Positions 26,901-36,098 of a stretch of 64,000 nt of DNA are shown here, in pieces (position 1 is the stretch's first letter; each line of letters starts with the position of its first letter). Origin of the DNA: Anticarsia gemmatalis (taxonomy: Eukaryota > Arthropoda > Insecta > Lepidoptera > Erebidae); assembly GCF_050436995.1 (NCBI RefSeq), contig NC_134753.1, positions 11,966,001 to 12,030,000 of the forward strand, given 5' to 3'. The position numbers and the translations under genes were made by a program. Below the pieces are notes generated by a model. The model searched no databases. It was not told the DNA's origin and saw only the letters and a list, made by a program, of their open reading frames with translations.

Positions 26901-29900
26901 GGTAAGGGACCCTTAGACATTTAAATTGTAACTGTTCCACTGCAGGGCAAAAGCCTCCACCAGAAATAATTAAGATGCTAGTTTTTAGTCCACCAATCTG
27001 GCTAAGTGCTGCTTAGGGACCCAACATCCTAAAACGAAATTTCACCATTAAAGTCCTACCGTCTGGCAAGGGTCTTGTCCCTTAGAATAAGAGTCTAGTC
27101 CTTAGGATAAGGGTCTTGTCCCTTAGAATAAAAGTCTTAGAATAAGAGTCACTTTGAGTCCAATGGAAAAATGAAATTGTACTTTACATTGTCATTGCTA
27201 TGTTTGATTCCAGTCTTCAACTATCTCTTTAATCAGTTTCATTACCACTCGTGCAGCAGTTTAACCGTGACTACATAACAGATAGACATCTGCACTAATA
27301 ATATTAACATGTATTCGGTTTGTCTGAACCCACACAATTCTAGAAACCAATAAATGCAAATAAATGTCCAATTTATACTTTATCTACTAATAGCATTGCT
27401 TAAAAGTTCGCGGTACCGGATATTAATTGTTATCATCACGTATAAGTAAATATAATTTTTTTTTATTTTATTTTATTGTGGTGAACGAAGCAAACAGTAT
27501 TATAACATTATGTAATAAAAACATTAAATTTTTAACACTGTCACCAATGAAGCTTCAAACAATGAATTGCACTCAGCGACAAAAAGTTAACAAAACGAAT
27601 GTTAAACTAAGTTAAACAAAAAAAATGCGAGAGTAAGTTGCAAACATAACAAACATCATCTCACAGTTATTCTAGATACATGATTGTGTCAATACTTGTA
27701 TAGAAGTTATTCCGCACTGGTACGTAAAAGAGATTTGAATTTAGAAAAAGTTTCATGAAATATGTCAATATTATTAAACTTATTATTATAGCAGCTGCAT
27801 GCTCTTATAATAAATCTATTTTTACCATATGAGGTTCTTGCAAAAGGAACGTCTAAAACTGAAGTACAGCGTGAAGTTGGTCGCCTACAACGTAAACCTA
27901 TGTTAAATAAAAGATAAGAGGATTCAGTTAAGTTGTTTAAAACTTTGTATAGGAGAGTTATGTCATTGTGTAGACGGCGACGTTGTAGTGAAATTAAATT
28001 ATTGGAATGAAAGTTAAAATTAGGATCATTGCAGTTTCTATATTCCAGATGTTTAACAAATTTATTCTGTATACACTCAATTCCATCGATATGAACATTG
28101 AAATGTGGATTCCAGACGGTAGATGCATATTCAAGGTGTGATCTTAAATAACTATTGTATAGTATCATGTATGTATGTTTCTTTTTAAACTCTTTACCTT
28201 GTCTAAGAATAAATCCTAACATTTTGTAAGATTTAGTAATAATATGATTATAATGAGATCTAAAAGTTAGTTCACTATCGAGGATCACACCAAGGTCTCT
28301 TACCTCATTGATTCGTTTAAGATTAGTGTCAAAAAGTTTATAGTTAAAAATTATGGGGTTCTTTTTTCTTGTAAAACTGATTATATAACATTTATTAGTA
28401 TTCATAACTAGACCATTTAATTTGCAATAATTACCGAGACTATACAAATCGTCTTGGAGAACTAGAGAGTCAGAGATGTCAGTTATTTTCCTGAAAATTT
28501 TAGTGTCATCGGCATAGAGTAGGCAACCAGAACTTTTAATGACATGAATAACATCATTAATAAAAATATTGAATAAAAGTGGCCCAAGATGTGAGCCCTG
28601 AGGCACACCGGAAGTGACGGGAGCAAAAGTGGACGTATAACCTTTAACAGTGACTGCCTGTGTTCTATTTCTAAGGTAAGATTGAAGCCACCTCAGAAGG
28701 TCTCCATGAATACCAATATTAGCTAACTTGGTTATGAGAATAGAATGGGAAATTTTATCGAACGCTTTGGAATAATCCGTATATACGACGTCAACCTGAT
28801 AACCTTCATCCATTGTTTTAGTAACGAGATCGACTAATTCACATAAATTAGTCTCAGTAGACCTATTAGAAACAAAACCATGTTGATTTGGAATAATAAA
28901 TTGTCTAACTTTAGGATAAACTGAATCATAAACAATCTTTTCTAAAAGTTTAGGAATGAGAGACAGCTTAGATATACCACGGTAGTTTGTGACGTCACAC
29001 CTATCACCTCCTTTAAGTATAGGTACTACGTGACTCTTTTTCCAACGGATAGGCATTACTCCTTGTGTTAAAGATTGGTTAAAGATAATTGATAACGGAA
29101 GAGCTAACACTTTATGACAACTTCGTAGAAAGATGGGCGGTATACCGTCAGGCCCAGGTCCTTTCGAGCAGTCAAGTTTTTTTAAATATGTCTCAGTAAG
29201 TTGAACTGTTCTAATCTTACATACGCTTATATACCCACGTGGATCGCAATATGTATAATCAGACGTCATACGATTATTGATAAAATTGTTTGTATCATTA
29301 TGCGACTTGGCGAAAGTTTATCTATGTCTGTGCTAAACATAGAGCAAAAACTGCTGGATATATTTCAATATAATTGATAGGTAGGTATAGCTTTAAGTAG
29401 GTATAGGTGTAGCTTTTGTAAAAGTAAGCCATTACTGTCTCATTTGCATTGCTTAAAGGGGCAAATAGTGTCATTCCGGGAATGAAAATGGGTTTTGGCT
29501 AGGCACCACGAAACGAGGGCCAAATGAGAGCCGTAAACATTAAATGCCTTTAAGAACTCTCATTCATGTGAGGTTTCCTAGTGATGTTTTCCTTTACCAT
29601 AAAAGCTGTGATCAACATCACTTTCACAAGTCATTAACGTGTTGCCTCGGTTTTGAAACTCTGGACCAGAGGTGTAAGCGTAAACCACTCTTTTACTAGA
29701 TACGATTTGCATAAGGATACTGTACATAGCGTTTATATTTACAACATTTCATCGGTTTATTATATTTAATCTAAAGTTGGATATATTATAACACTTCGTA
29801 TTAAAGTCTTACGAGAGCTGATTCAGTAAGATTGAGTGAGGTAATAAATTAACCAAATCTAATATTTTGATAAACATAATTGTTTTCGATGTTCATAGAT

Positions 29901-32900
29901 ATGCCATATTATTGATAGATAAAACGTTTTTATAATATTAAGCAGTAGGTGAAGTTACGTCAGTGATCTTATCAAAAGGATTTACTAACACTTTTGGGCC
30001 CCACCTTTTTTTTTTATTGTATGTAAACAGGTGATTCCCCGGGTCAGTGACTTAGCTATTCTTGGAATCAAGTAATCTTTTCGCTAGAATTCTAGCCTCT
30101 TCAGCTTTGCTTATTCACGGGCTATGATTATTATCACTCAGTACAAAATTAAGAAACTTGCTCTGAGCAAAATTGTATAGAGTCCATAAGCTTTTATTTC
30201 GTGTGTCAATTTTTGCTCACTGCAATAAGATAGATTGTAGATCTTTGGCCGAAAGCGTATCAACTAGTTTTACGTTTAGTTCCTTGAATCAACTTCGGAG
30301 CAAAAAATATTTTTATCGATCTTACATATTAATATCATCGCCAGTAGAGGCTAATCCAATCATTTCACTATTCTTTTGACACAAATTTGTATAACTACAT
30401 TTTTTTATTTTCAGGTGGAAACAGCAATAAACGTAGCACAATCCTGCGCACATATATCAGAGAACGACCGTCGTATATTCCTAATAGGCGTTGAAACAGA
30501 CGAGGCGTTACAAGCCCATCTAGAGGAATGCAAGCGCATCACTCACGAGCCTAGTTACAGAGATCTAACACTCATTGTAGATGGCGCTAGTATGAGTTTA
30601 GTGTTGGACACGCCTTCTGCGCCCGCCTTTGTTAGTATTTCTATGATGTGTAATGCTGTTTTGTGCTGTCGGTTGTCGCCTATACAGAAGGCCAAGGTAA
30701 GATTTTTAAAAGTATAGTAGTTTATAATTCTCTGCAGCAAATTCGTAGTTAAAATTTGGGAAAGTATATCTAATCTGATAACTGATTGTGAAAATAACGA
30801 TATTAATAGACTGTTGTCTGAAACCTCGAATAAGGGTCTACAGGGCATGATTCTCGGACCTTAACGTAATAAGTTGGAATTGCCTGAAAATTATAGCAGC
30901 CCATTCCCTAAACAGCCATACCCTGGAAAATTCCTAACTGAAGTAATACTATTATTTAATAATAAATTTAAAAAGAATCTAAATCAAAATTATTTTATAA
31001 TTTCAGATAGTAAGACTAATAAAGAACAGTCCGGAGCGTCCGATCACAGCGGCAATAGGTGACGGCGCCAACGATATCTCCATGATACAAGAGGCGCACG
31101 TCGGCTTCGGAATATTCGGGAAAGAAGGACATCAAGCTGCCAGGTAACATACTTACATTTTAATACAAAAAAAAAACATAAATCTACAGAATAATAATAT
31201 ATCCCATGGTAAATCAAAATCAAATCATTTATTCATTTAGGTCAAGTGCTGACACTTATGATAGTCAATGATACAGAGAGTGAATTTACCGCCAGTTCGG
31301 AAGGAAGGGCCAATGGGAAGAGCTGGAAAAAAACTCGTGGCCACTCTTTGTAAACAAAATACTATGTTAATGGGTTATTGTGGTTTTAGGAACCTTTCCT
31401 CTATTGAATCGATATACGGTCCTACCAGATAAGAAGGCGATGTAGGAAATGCAAATTTCAATAATGAAAGAGGTACATGGTTAGCAAGTTTTTAATAAAT
31501 TTTTTTTATTGCAGGTCGGCTGATTTCGCCTTCACAAAGTTCTCGATGATAAAGAAAATATTACTAGTGATGGGACACTGGTATTATCAAAGATTAGCTA
31601 CGTTAATACATTACTTTTTCTATAAGAATCTAGTCCTTGGAAATATAATGGTGAGTATAATAATTTCAGTTACAATTTCATGCAAATAAAGCTTTATTTA
31701 TTCTATCATATATGTAGCGGTAGAGTGCGATTGCTCACGCGGTGTTGTGTTCGATTCCCGAATATTGCAAAGTGTAATGGATATTTTTATAAGTTTCTGA
31801 CGGGATTTTACTAAATAGGCCATGTGCTAACTTACTCAGCTTAACTCTATTAGGTTTCTCATCTTAACGCAAGTGCGTTATCATTGGTGCTACTAACTTG
31901 TAAGGCCTAACGCGATTTAATAAAAATACCTTATAACTAAACAGACTATACAAGGTAGTGATTATAAAGTATTTTATAAAAACGTTAATAATAAATTTCA
32001 AATCTTTTAAACTACTTTTTTTTATTTCAGTTTATATTCCAAATCCACACGGTGTTCTCGACGCAGTCGATCTTCGACTCCATGTACCTGACTCTGTTCA
32101 ACCTGGGCTTCACCTCGCTGCCGTGTCTCATACTGTCCGTCACTGAACAGAGGTGGCCCTCGGATCTATTGCTCAAGTATGTATTTCATACTAGCTGACC
32201 CGCGTAACTTCGCTTGCGTCCAATAAGAGAGAATGGGTGAATTTTTTCCCCGTTTTTGTAACATTTTTTACTGGTACTCTGCTCCTTTTGGTCGTAGCGT
32301 GATGATATATAGCCTATGTCATTTCTCGGGTATCAAAATATCTTCATACCAAATTTCATGCAAATTGGTGCAGTGGTTTAGACGTGATTGAGTAGCAGAC
32401 AGACAGACAGACAGACAGAGTTACTTTCGCATTAATAATATTAGTATAGATTATAGATTTATATGTGCGATTATGCCACTTGAATATAGCTATTTCCTAT
32501 AACTATAATTTTTAAAAGGCTTTACTCTGTCCCTTTAAATGTTATTATAAGAAGAAAGCTTTGAGCTAGCTTTTCGATCGCTCTTCAAGTTTGCTAAAAT
32601 AGAAGCTGACTATCAAAAAAATAAAATCAACTAAAGATAATATGTAAACGTTCATGGTGTTAAAGTTATTGCGATTACTTCTGAAATATTTTGAATCTTA
32701 CACGTAGTGCGTGCACGTAAACTACGTACACCAATCTGGTGCTCGTAGAAAACATCAAAACAAAAAAATTTTGACTTGCTATAGATATTTCCATATTTTT
32801 TCTCATTCTTAGAGAAGGTGACAGGTGTCAATGACGGGCTTAAATTATTGATTGTTTTTTGTTTGCCAGGAACCCAATGTTATACCGTGACATCCGCAAG

Positions 32901-34279
32901 AACAAGTTGATGTCGTGGCCGCACTTCGTGGCGTGGTGTCTGTCGGCCACGTACCACTCCGTCGTCATCTATCTGTTCTCAGACTTCATGATCACGTCGT
33001 CTGTCATCAGTGTGGATGGCAAGACTGTTGATCTTTGGTGAGTGTTACTTGATTCATTATAACATGCAATATTGCTTGAAGGTATTTTCGGACGAATTTT
33101 AATACACGGCGAGAAATACTAGGAGTAATATTGGTAGAAATTGTTGTCAGATTTTGAATCCTCAATATCAAAACTTGTAATTGTCTAAAAATAAACGTTC
33201 ACATTCTGTCTAAACAAAGTCAACCACATAAAAAGAAGATATGAAGCTTTAGCATAAATTGAAAAACCAGGTATCTCGAAATAATTTATTTCTTGCATTA
33301 CTATCATTAGCGTTTCTAAAAACGAATTAATTTAAGCAGTAATACTGCTTAAATTTTGAAAATGCTTCGGACTTGTCTCGTGTTTAGTTTGAGTGATTAT
33401 TTTATAACCGGTTTTGGGTTCAAAAGGCATAACGAAAAAGTATTACAACAAAATGCTATCCGCGTTAACGAATGACATGTAACTTTGTTTGTTGCAGGTG
33501 TTTCGGCGCGGCGCTGTTCCACCTAATGATGGTGATCGTGAGCTTCAAGCTGTGGCTACAAGCGCGCTACCACACCAGGATGTTCGTCGCTTCTATCGTG
33601 CTCTCACTGCTGGCCTATGTGCTGTTTAACACTGTGTACGCGCTGGTCTATTTGTAAGTAACTAATTAATGTTTTATATTTATTTAATTTTAGTTTTTTT
33701 TATCCCAACCCGCACTTGGCCAGCGTGGTGGACTCAAGGCCTAACCCCTCCCTCATTACGGGAGGAGACCCTTGCCCAGCAGTGGGACATTAATTATGGG
33801 TTAATTTTTTTTTTTTTTATCCCTAACTTTCGTTTTCTGCTTCAAAATATTTCTCATCTATTTCTCCTCTTTTCGCGTAATTTAGCTCGATTATACAAAA
33901 TTACAACAGTACGATGTGTCTCTGCATTTGCTACTATTCATTTAATAATATAATTCTTTCCACTTTTAGTAGTAGCTTTATAAAATCAATCAATAAATCG
34001 ACTCCCACAACAATGAAAAGATGCAAAAATATTCCAAGTTATCGTAAATTTACTTTATCACTTACTTACTGGTATATTTTCTTCCTCAGACAAATAGACG
34101 GCGACGTACTAGGAACGTATACCCGCCTGCTCTCATCCACATCGTTCTGGGCACTCAACGTGCTAGTCGTGGTCGCATGTCTCTCACCTGACTACGTGGT
34201 TCGCCTAGTGTCTGACAAGTGGGGCAGAAGACAAGTCGATAAAACCCCTGCGCCACATATATTCTCTACTAGGCTATGA
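2814..34279 (+). CDS. ATP11: P4-type phospholipid-transporting ATPase, ATP11 class
   Basis: This is a P4-ATPase (flippase) that moves phospholipids from the outer to the cytosolic leaflet; animal ATP11 proteins work with a CDC50-type subunit. The 17 coding exons are 2814-2918, 10810-11008, 15414-15539, 18455-18676, 20760-20939, 21338-21643, 21893-22140, 25359-25772, 26130-26301, 26711-26901, 30415-30696, 31007-31143, 31515-31650, 32031-32176, 32870-33037, 33498-33653 and 34090-34279. All junctions are GT-AG with matching phase, giving 1125 codons plus stop. Visible motifs: LPKNLSEQFRRVVNFYFLI before TM1, SPVSPFTS and KQGYEDWLRHKADN (ATP11-like), DGET near residue 198, PMSLYVTIE in TM4, DKTGTLT with the phosphorylated Asp near residue 419, KMDYQASSPDEKALVEAA, TGDKVETAINVAQSC, and GDGANDISMIQEAHVGFGI near 833. 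The start Met could also be 2751 or 2835 (same frame). Exon 1 is linked by splice phase and position, less certainly than the rest. Confidence 0.9.
4535..4600. repeat. Dispersed repeat family B, copy 1
   Basis: The piece 'cctataggggtaccaaagaa...acttggttcgatccttacaaac' matches the segments at 9675-9760 and 36400-36470 in order and spacing, with substitutions. All three are in the same orientation. Such pieces are common in lepidopteran introns, probably retroelement tails; I do not know the formal family name. Confidence 0.5.
5439..5502. repeat. Dispersed repeat family A, copy 1
   Basis: The stretch 'caaatcatttattcatttaggtcaaatgct...acacttatgatagtcaatga' recurs at 31219-31271 with only a few changes. 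It is probably the end of a LINE, lying antisense. Confidence 0.6.
7826..8015 (+). repeat. Degenerate LINE 3' fragment
   Basis: The start reads as a decayed reverse-transcriptase C-terminus: ggagtggacgtcccaaaaag gives GSGRPKKTYIDHIGDDL, like the GRPRKRWSDDL segment of the intact RTE element at 48630-48656. It ends with 'ttaaaaaaaggcgtgattttatgtatgtatgt', a tail typical of lepidopteran LINEs. No intact frame remains. Confidence 0.5.
8681..8758. repeat. Imperfect inverted repeat (hairpin)
   Basis: The left arm around 8681-8703 (actcgaacgagtaaaattatt) pairs with the right arm around 8731-8758 (aatttagttttactcgggttcgagta), with a two-base bulge and a loop of about 27 bases. No coding content; possibly part of a small inverted-repeat element. 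Confidence 0.45.
9675..9760. repeat. Dispersed repeat family B, copy 2
   Basis: 'acgcctacttctcatagggataggcagagacaacgccacttggtacgatccttacaaac' matches the copy at 36400-36470 closely and 4535-4600 more distantly. This is retroelement-derived non-coding sequence. Confidence 0.55.
11078..11300 (+). repeat. Lepidopteran interspersed repeat (LINE/SINE tail)
   Basis: The stretch 'gactgactgacatagtgatctatcaacgcacagccca...gggctaaaatttgccatgcaggtagat...gcatccgctaagaaaggatttt' is a piece I recognise as recurring in lepidopteran genomes, usually as a retroelement 3' region. It has no coding capacity, and the exact family is not assigned. Confidence 0.55.
12062..12320 (+). repeat. Interspersed repeat family C ('actagctgacccg'), copy 1
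   Basis: Starts actagctgacccgcgcaact and ends tttataatattagtatagatt. Between are the shared blocks 'gagaatgagt', 'tttttgtaacattttttactggtactctg', 'atagccttcctc' and 'aaacaaacaaacaaactcttcagc'. It is about 260 bp long and non-coding. It looks like a SINE or a non-autonomous RTE-type retroposon. Confidence 0.7.
13336..13440. mobile_element. Inverted-repeat element family D, copy 1
   Basis: The core 'aagctcagattagttatatagtgttttgtcactttcaatcaattttgaaactgcaattgag' is matched, in reverse complement, at 36000-36080. The copy there has clear terminal inverted repeats, so this is probably a decayed member of the same small DNA element family. Confidence 0.55.
14959..15031. repeat. Near-perfect 20-bp inverted repeat, 33-bp loop
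   Basis: ctgcagttttggaaaacgaa at 14959-14978 and its reverse complement with one difference at 15012-15031. As RNA this is a compact hairpin of about 73 nt. It may be a fragment of a small transposon. Confidence 0.65.
15090..15298. mobile_element. MITE-like element with about 50-bp terminal inverted repeats
   Basis: The left end (caatagccccctttacacacacactctatcgcacg...gagcgtgaaag) is the imperfect reverse complement of the right end (ctttcacgagcg...gcgcgatagagggtgtgtgtaaaggaggctatttg). The centre is GC-richer than the surroundings. The element ends only about 115 bases before flippase exon 3. No transposase frame; no certain target duplication. Confidence 0.7.
16517..16626. mobile_element. 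110-bp palindromic MITE, family E copy 1, TAA direct repeats
   Basis: The ends are ccccc and ggggg, and the whole element folds back on itself: cggtttctgagtacatttag and gcggtagtttat pair with ataaactacctctaaatgta and cctcaaaaattg. TAA flanks it at 16514-16516 and 16627-16629, the target duplication expected of PIF/Harbinger-type elements. A half copy is at 23630-23685. Confidence 0.7.
17329..17550 (+). repeat. Interspersed repeat family C, copy 2
   Basis: Begins actagctgacccgcgcaact, then the shared 'ataaaagagaatgggtcag', 'attggtcgtaacgtgatgtt', 'atagccttcctcaataaatag' and ends 'tctaatattagtatagat'. Same strand as the other copies. Confidence 0.7.
18132..18368 (+). repeat. Interspersed repeat family C, copy 3
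   Basis: Begins actagctgacccgcgcaact and ends tttataatattagtttagatt, with the intermediate blocks of copy 1. It lies less than 100 bases upstream of flippase exon 4. Confidence 0.7.
18677..20759 (+). other. Flippase intron 4 with RTE-tail remnants
   Basis: 18756-18800 ('cactgctggacaagggtctttt') and 18920-19030 ('cccactgctgggcc...ggacaacagtctcctcccggaaagaaagaggggctaggcct') look like antisense copies of the RTE-type tail also seen at 33705-33800 and 41083-41160. No conserved coding frame was seen in the rest. Confidence 0.5.
21893..22140 (+). CDS. ATP11: Flippase exon 7 with the catalytic phosphorylation motif
   Basis: This exon encodes the end of TM4 and the P-domain start: NTSDLNEELGQVEVLFSDKTGTLT. 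The Asp of DKTGT is the residue phosphorylated in the transport cycle, and the NTSDLNEELGQVE segment just before it is typical of P4-ATPases. The acceptor is ttttag ending at 21892 and the donor gtcagt starts at 22141. The catalytic residues are intact, so the gene looks functional. Confidence 0.9.
22478..22690 (+). repeat. RTE/SINE-like 3' fragment
   Basis: 'cgggaaccccgggataaagagtagcctatgtgttatt' followed by 'acaaacatccatacataatatacatactcacaaactttcacatttataata' is a typical arthropod RTE-type retroposon end. Non-coding and in the same orientation as family C copies. Confidence 0.55.
23630..23685. mobile_element. Half copy of palindromic element family E
   Basis: 'aatagataaactaccgctaaatgtacgtcagaaaccgggagtta' corresponds to the right half of the element at 16517-16626, with few differences. 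The left half is missing. Confidence 0.6.
24036..24285 (+). repeat. Divergent retroposon copy, related to family C
   Basis: Starts 'actagtatctgcccgcatcttcg', passes 'tataattttatatagcctaaaacctttctcaa' and ends with 'gaacaaacaaacacactctacaatattatg'. The order of blocks matches family C at low identity. Confidence 0.4.
27070..27150. repeat. Minisatellite, about 20-bp unit
   Basis: Units read ggtcttgtcccttagaataa, gagtctagtccttaggataa, gggtcttgtcccttagaataa, then a shortened aagtcttagaataa. About 3.5 copies, imperfect. Confidence 0.7.
27452..29330 (-). mobile_element. 5'-truncated non-LTR retrotransposon (Jockey/CR1-like) in flippase intron 10
   Basis: The element lies antisense to the host gene. 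Its 3' end is marked by an A-rich tail (on the plus strand a run of T with repeated ttttatttta at 27456-27478). Its coding region is the reverse transcriptase frame at 27707-29269. The upstream endonuclease region and 5' end are missing; just above 29269 the likely coding frame shifts (a second frame reads FSTDIDKLSPSR), so the 5' border is uncertain, somewhere in 29280-29480. No target duplication could be fixed by eye. Confidence 0.7.
27707..29269 (-). CDS. LINE reverse transcriptase (partial ORF2)
   Basis: A 520-codon open frame encoding a non-LTR reverse transcriptase. Visible motifs in order: KGPGPDGIPPIFL near residue 36, the finger region PIRWKKSHVVPILKGGDR and NYRGISKLSLIPKLLEKI, NQHGFVSNRST, DYSKAFDKISH (catalytic Asp region), GVPQGSHLGPLLFNIFINDV, and LLYADDTKIF with the YADD catalytic pair, followed by LGVILDSELTF in the thumb. 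The frame has no stop inside the RT domain, suggesting a fairly recent insertion. It lacks the N-terminal endonuclease, so it is not autonomous. The pattern fits the Jockey/CR1 group; the exact clade needs a tree. Confidence 0.85.
   Translation of the reverse strand: MTSDYTYCDPRGYISVCKIRTVQLTETYLKKLDCSKGPGPDGIPPIFLRSCHKVLALPLSIIFNQSLTQGVMPIRWKKSHVVPILKGGDRCDVTNYRGISKLSLIPKLLEKIVYDSVYPKVRQFIIPNQHGFVSNRSTETNLCELVDLVTKTMDEGYQVDVVYTDYSKAFDKISHSILITKLANIGIHGDLLRWLQSYLRNRTQAVTVKGYTSTFAPVTSGVPQGSHLGPLLFNIFINDVIHVIKSSGCLLYADDTKIFRKITDISDSLVLQDDLYSLGNYCKLNGLVMNTNKCYIISFTRKKNPIIFNYKLFDTNLKRINEVRDLGVILDSELTFRSHYNHIITKSYKMLGFILRQGKEFKKKHTYMILYNSYLRSHLEYASTVWNPHFNVHIDGIECIQNKFVKHLEYRNCNDPNFNFHSNNLISLQRRRLHNDITLLYKVLNNLTESSYLLFNIGLRCRRPTSRCTSVLDVPFARTSYGKNRFIIRACSCYNNKFNNIDIFHETFSKFKSLLRTSAE
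29486..29700. repeat. SINE-like interspersed repeat fragment
   Basis: Contains 'cattcatgtgaggtttcctagtgatgttttcctttaccataaaagc', then 'aagtcattaacgtgttgcctcggtttt' and 'ggaccagaggtgtaagcgtaaaccactc'. The order of blocks resembles repeats common in lepidopteran introns. Non-coding; identity of the family is not certain. Confidence 0.4.
31007..31143 (+). CDS. ATP11: Flippase exon 12 with the hinge motif
   Basis: The exon encodes the P-domain hinge GDGANDISMIQEAHVGFGIFG, which coordinates magnesium in P-type ATPases. It starts after tttcag and ends with two bases (ag) that complete an Arg codon in the next exon at 31515. Confidence 0.9.
31219..31345. repeat. Dispersed repeat family A, copy 2
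   Basis: 'caaatcatttattcatttaggtcaagtgct...acacttatgatagtcaatga' matches 5439-5502 and extends further ('gtgaatttaccgccagttcggaaggaagggccaatgggaagagctgg'). Likely the antisense 3' end of a LINE, in flippase intron 12. Confidence 0.6.
31715..31800 (+). repeat. tRNA-like SINE remnant
   Basis: 'agcggtagagtgcgattgctcacgcggtg' followed by 'tgttcgattcccgaatat' resembles internal RNA polymerase III A and B boxes (B box gttcgattcc). It does not fold into a full tRNA, so it is better read as a decayed tRNA-derived SINE. Confidence 0.4.
32190..32453 (+). repeat. Interspersed repeat family C, copy 4, with (AGAC)n
   Basis: Begins actagctgacccgcgtaact 13 bases after the exon 14 donor and ends attaataatattagtatagatt. 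It contains a pure AGAC microsatellite of about five units at 32397-32418. Same strand as the other copies. Confidence 0.7.
33705..33810 (+). repeat. RTE-tail retroposon fragment
   Basis: 'cccgcacttggccagcgtggtggactcaaggcctaacccctccctc...gagacccttgcccagcagtgggacattaat...gggtta' followed by a T-run. One frame reads REETLAQQWD, nearly the GETFAQQWD end of the intact RTE ORF at 48718-48744. It lies in the intron between flippase exons 16 and 17. Confidence 0.6.
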
Positions 34280-34513
34280 AAGCCTGGTACAACGTGCTGG
34301 AAAACAATAGAACTATCGACAACGATCTAGTTATTGTCAAAATGTTTAGTATGATACTGTGTTATTGGCGAAATTAGGCATTAAGCCAGAATCGCCACGA
34401 ATCTTAACAACAAAAAAAAGCGGATCAGCGCCGCTAGCGGGTGCCGCAGGAACTATTTTTACGTACATTTTAAGTGTCAAAGTATCATACTATAGCACCG
34501 CTATAAATCTTAG

Positions 34514-34552
34514 CGCCGTGTATATTCTCCACCAGGCTATGAGATCCTGGTA
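34514..34552 (+). repeat. Duplicate of the flippase C-terminal tail
   Basis: 39 bases that match 34251-34289 with 7 differences and no gaps. The original encodes APHIFSTRL plus stop; the copy reads APCIFSTRL plus stop in the corresponding frame. A TAA stop three codons upstream in that frame separates it from any longer frame. Confidence 0.6.
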
Positions 34553-35974
34553 GACTTGGATTTATAAATACGCTTGTGGGTAGCGCATGGTAAGCAAGCT
34601 TGTAAAATATGTAAAGATTCAAAATGGGGGTGCTGAATTAATTTCATCGACTGTAAAGTCTGAAAGCCATTTTTTCCTGCAGCCTTAAAGAAAGCATAGT
34701 TCGGAATATTGCGAAATTATTGCTATTAGCGTTCTGTACGTGGTAAAGAAGCCTTCTTAGTAATAAGTTAAAGACATGTATATTGTGATAATTGATGAAT
34801 ACAGGGTGTAGTTAGTTTGTAGCACAGTTTATTTTCAAAATGATGATGAAAAAACATATTTATAAACAAGAATAAAATTGCATTTATAAAAACTATATTT
34901 TGAAATTAATACGGTTAGGAAAATAATGTAAATAGTTATAATTTATTGACAAGAAGCAATAAATCATAAGTTGCTGTTAGGGTACAAAAATATGAACATA
35001 TTTTAGATACTTAATTAAAATAAATTAAAATACTTGTATTTTTAATACGTAAAATCATTTCCTATTCTAGTTAGTACCAAAAATATTAGAAATAAAAAAA
35101 TACAGTCATTAGCATAAATAAATACACAATAATTTTTATTTCGTGGCTGTGTAATAATTTATACTCATGACTGTACCTAGCAATATGTGACATATTATTG
35201 TAAAATGATGAATTTATTTAGAAGTATAAATAAATATGTGATAAGTAATAAATAAGTATTTTTTAACAATTAAATATATTTAGAGTTAAACTCATAAATG
35301 TTTCTCTTTGTTATTAGTGAATGTCGCTAGTCATTTCACGAAATCACTTTATATTAACCTTAAGTTTAAACCAATCAATTGTGAATTTAAAACAACACGG
35401 TAAATATCGCGAGTTATCAATTCTACCTTGGTTTGTTTGACTTTTCGGCTGTGCGAATTTTTTCATATCTATCCAGTGCCAAAACGTCAAGTTAACCAAA
35501 ATAAAACGCAGATTTCGCTTTAAATCCTGTGTAATATTAAATTTAATAGTCATGCAATGCGTACGTTTAAAATAATTATGATTATTGTAATTAAATTAAT
35601 AAAATAAAAAACATATTAAGTATATTTTTAAATAGACAATATTGTTAAATTGTATTAGGTTCTAATAAAAATGAATGTATATTTTATATTTATAAATAAA
35701 ATATCAAGAACTAATATACCGATACGGGTATTTTCTACGTCATTGATAATATTACAGTATTTAGATTTTATACCTAGATGTATAAAATCTCATTAATATG
35801 TATTACAAATATCTATATTATTTTACTCTTGATTGTGTCAATGATACAGGATCTACGTTATTTATTTGACGAGGTAGGTCTTTCAGAATTATAAAATAAT
35901 ATCACAACAAAATGTGAAACAAAAAACAAACACGCATTTCCTCGTGTAATAAGAGAGGAGTTATACCTTTACTA

Positions 35975-36098
35975 TCTTACTAATAAACTTCGTGTAAGCT
36001 GTTTTCGTCTTTTTCCCTCATATGCAGTTTCAAATTTGATTGAAAGAGACAAAACACTGTATAACTAATCAGAGCTTACGCGATGTTCAGTAGTAAGA
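35975..36098. mobile_element. Inverted-repeat element family D, copy 2
   Basis: Terminal inverted repeats of 26 bases (tcttactaataaac...gtaagct at 35975-36000 and agcttacgc...tagtaaga at 36073-36098) match at 22 positions. The core is the reverse complement of that at 13336-13440. Non-coding, MITE-like. Confidence 0.65.

Larger units (their letters stand above)
26902..30414 (+). other. Flippase intron 10 with LINE insertion
   Basis: 3.5-kb intron holding a minisatellite at 27070-27150, an antisense LINE (27452-29330) and a SINE-like piece (29486-29700). The flanking exons still join in phase (TGDK to VETAIN), so the insertion does not interrupt the coding sequence. Confidence 0.7.

Noticed and set aside
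31715..31800. A tRNA gene
   Set aside because: The A-box and B-box-like pieces are present but the acceptor stem and anticodon arm do not form; a SINE remnant fits better.
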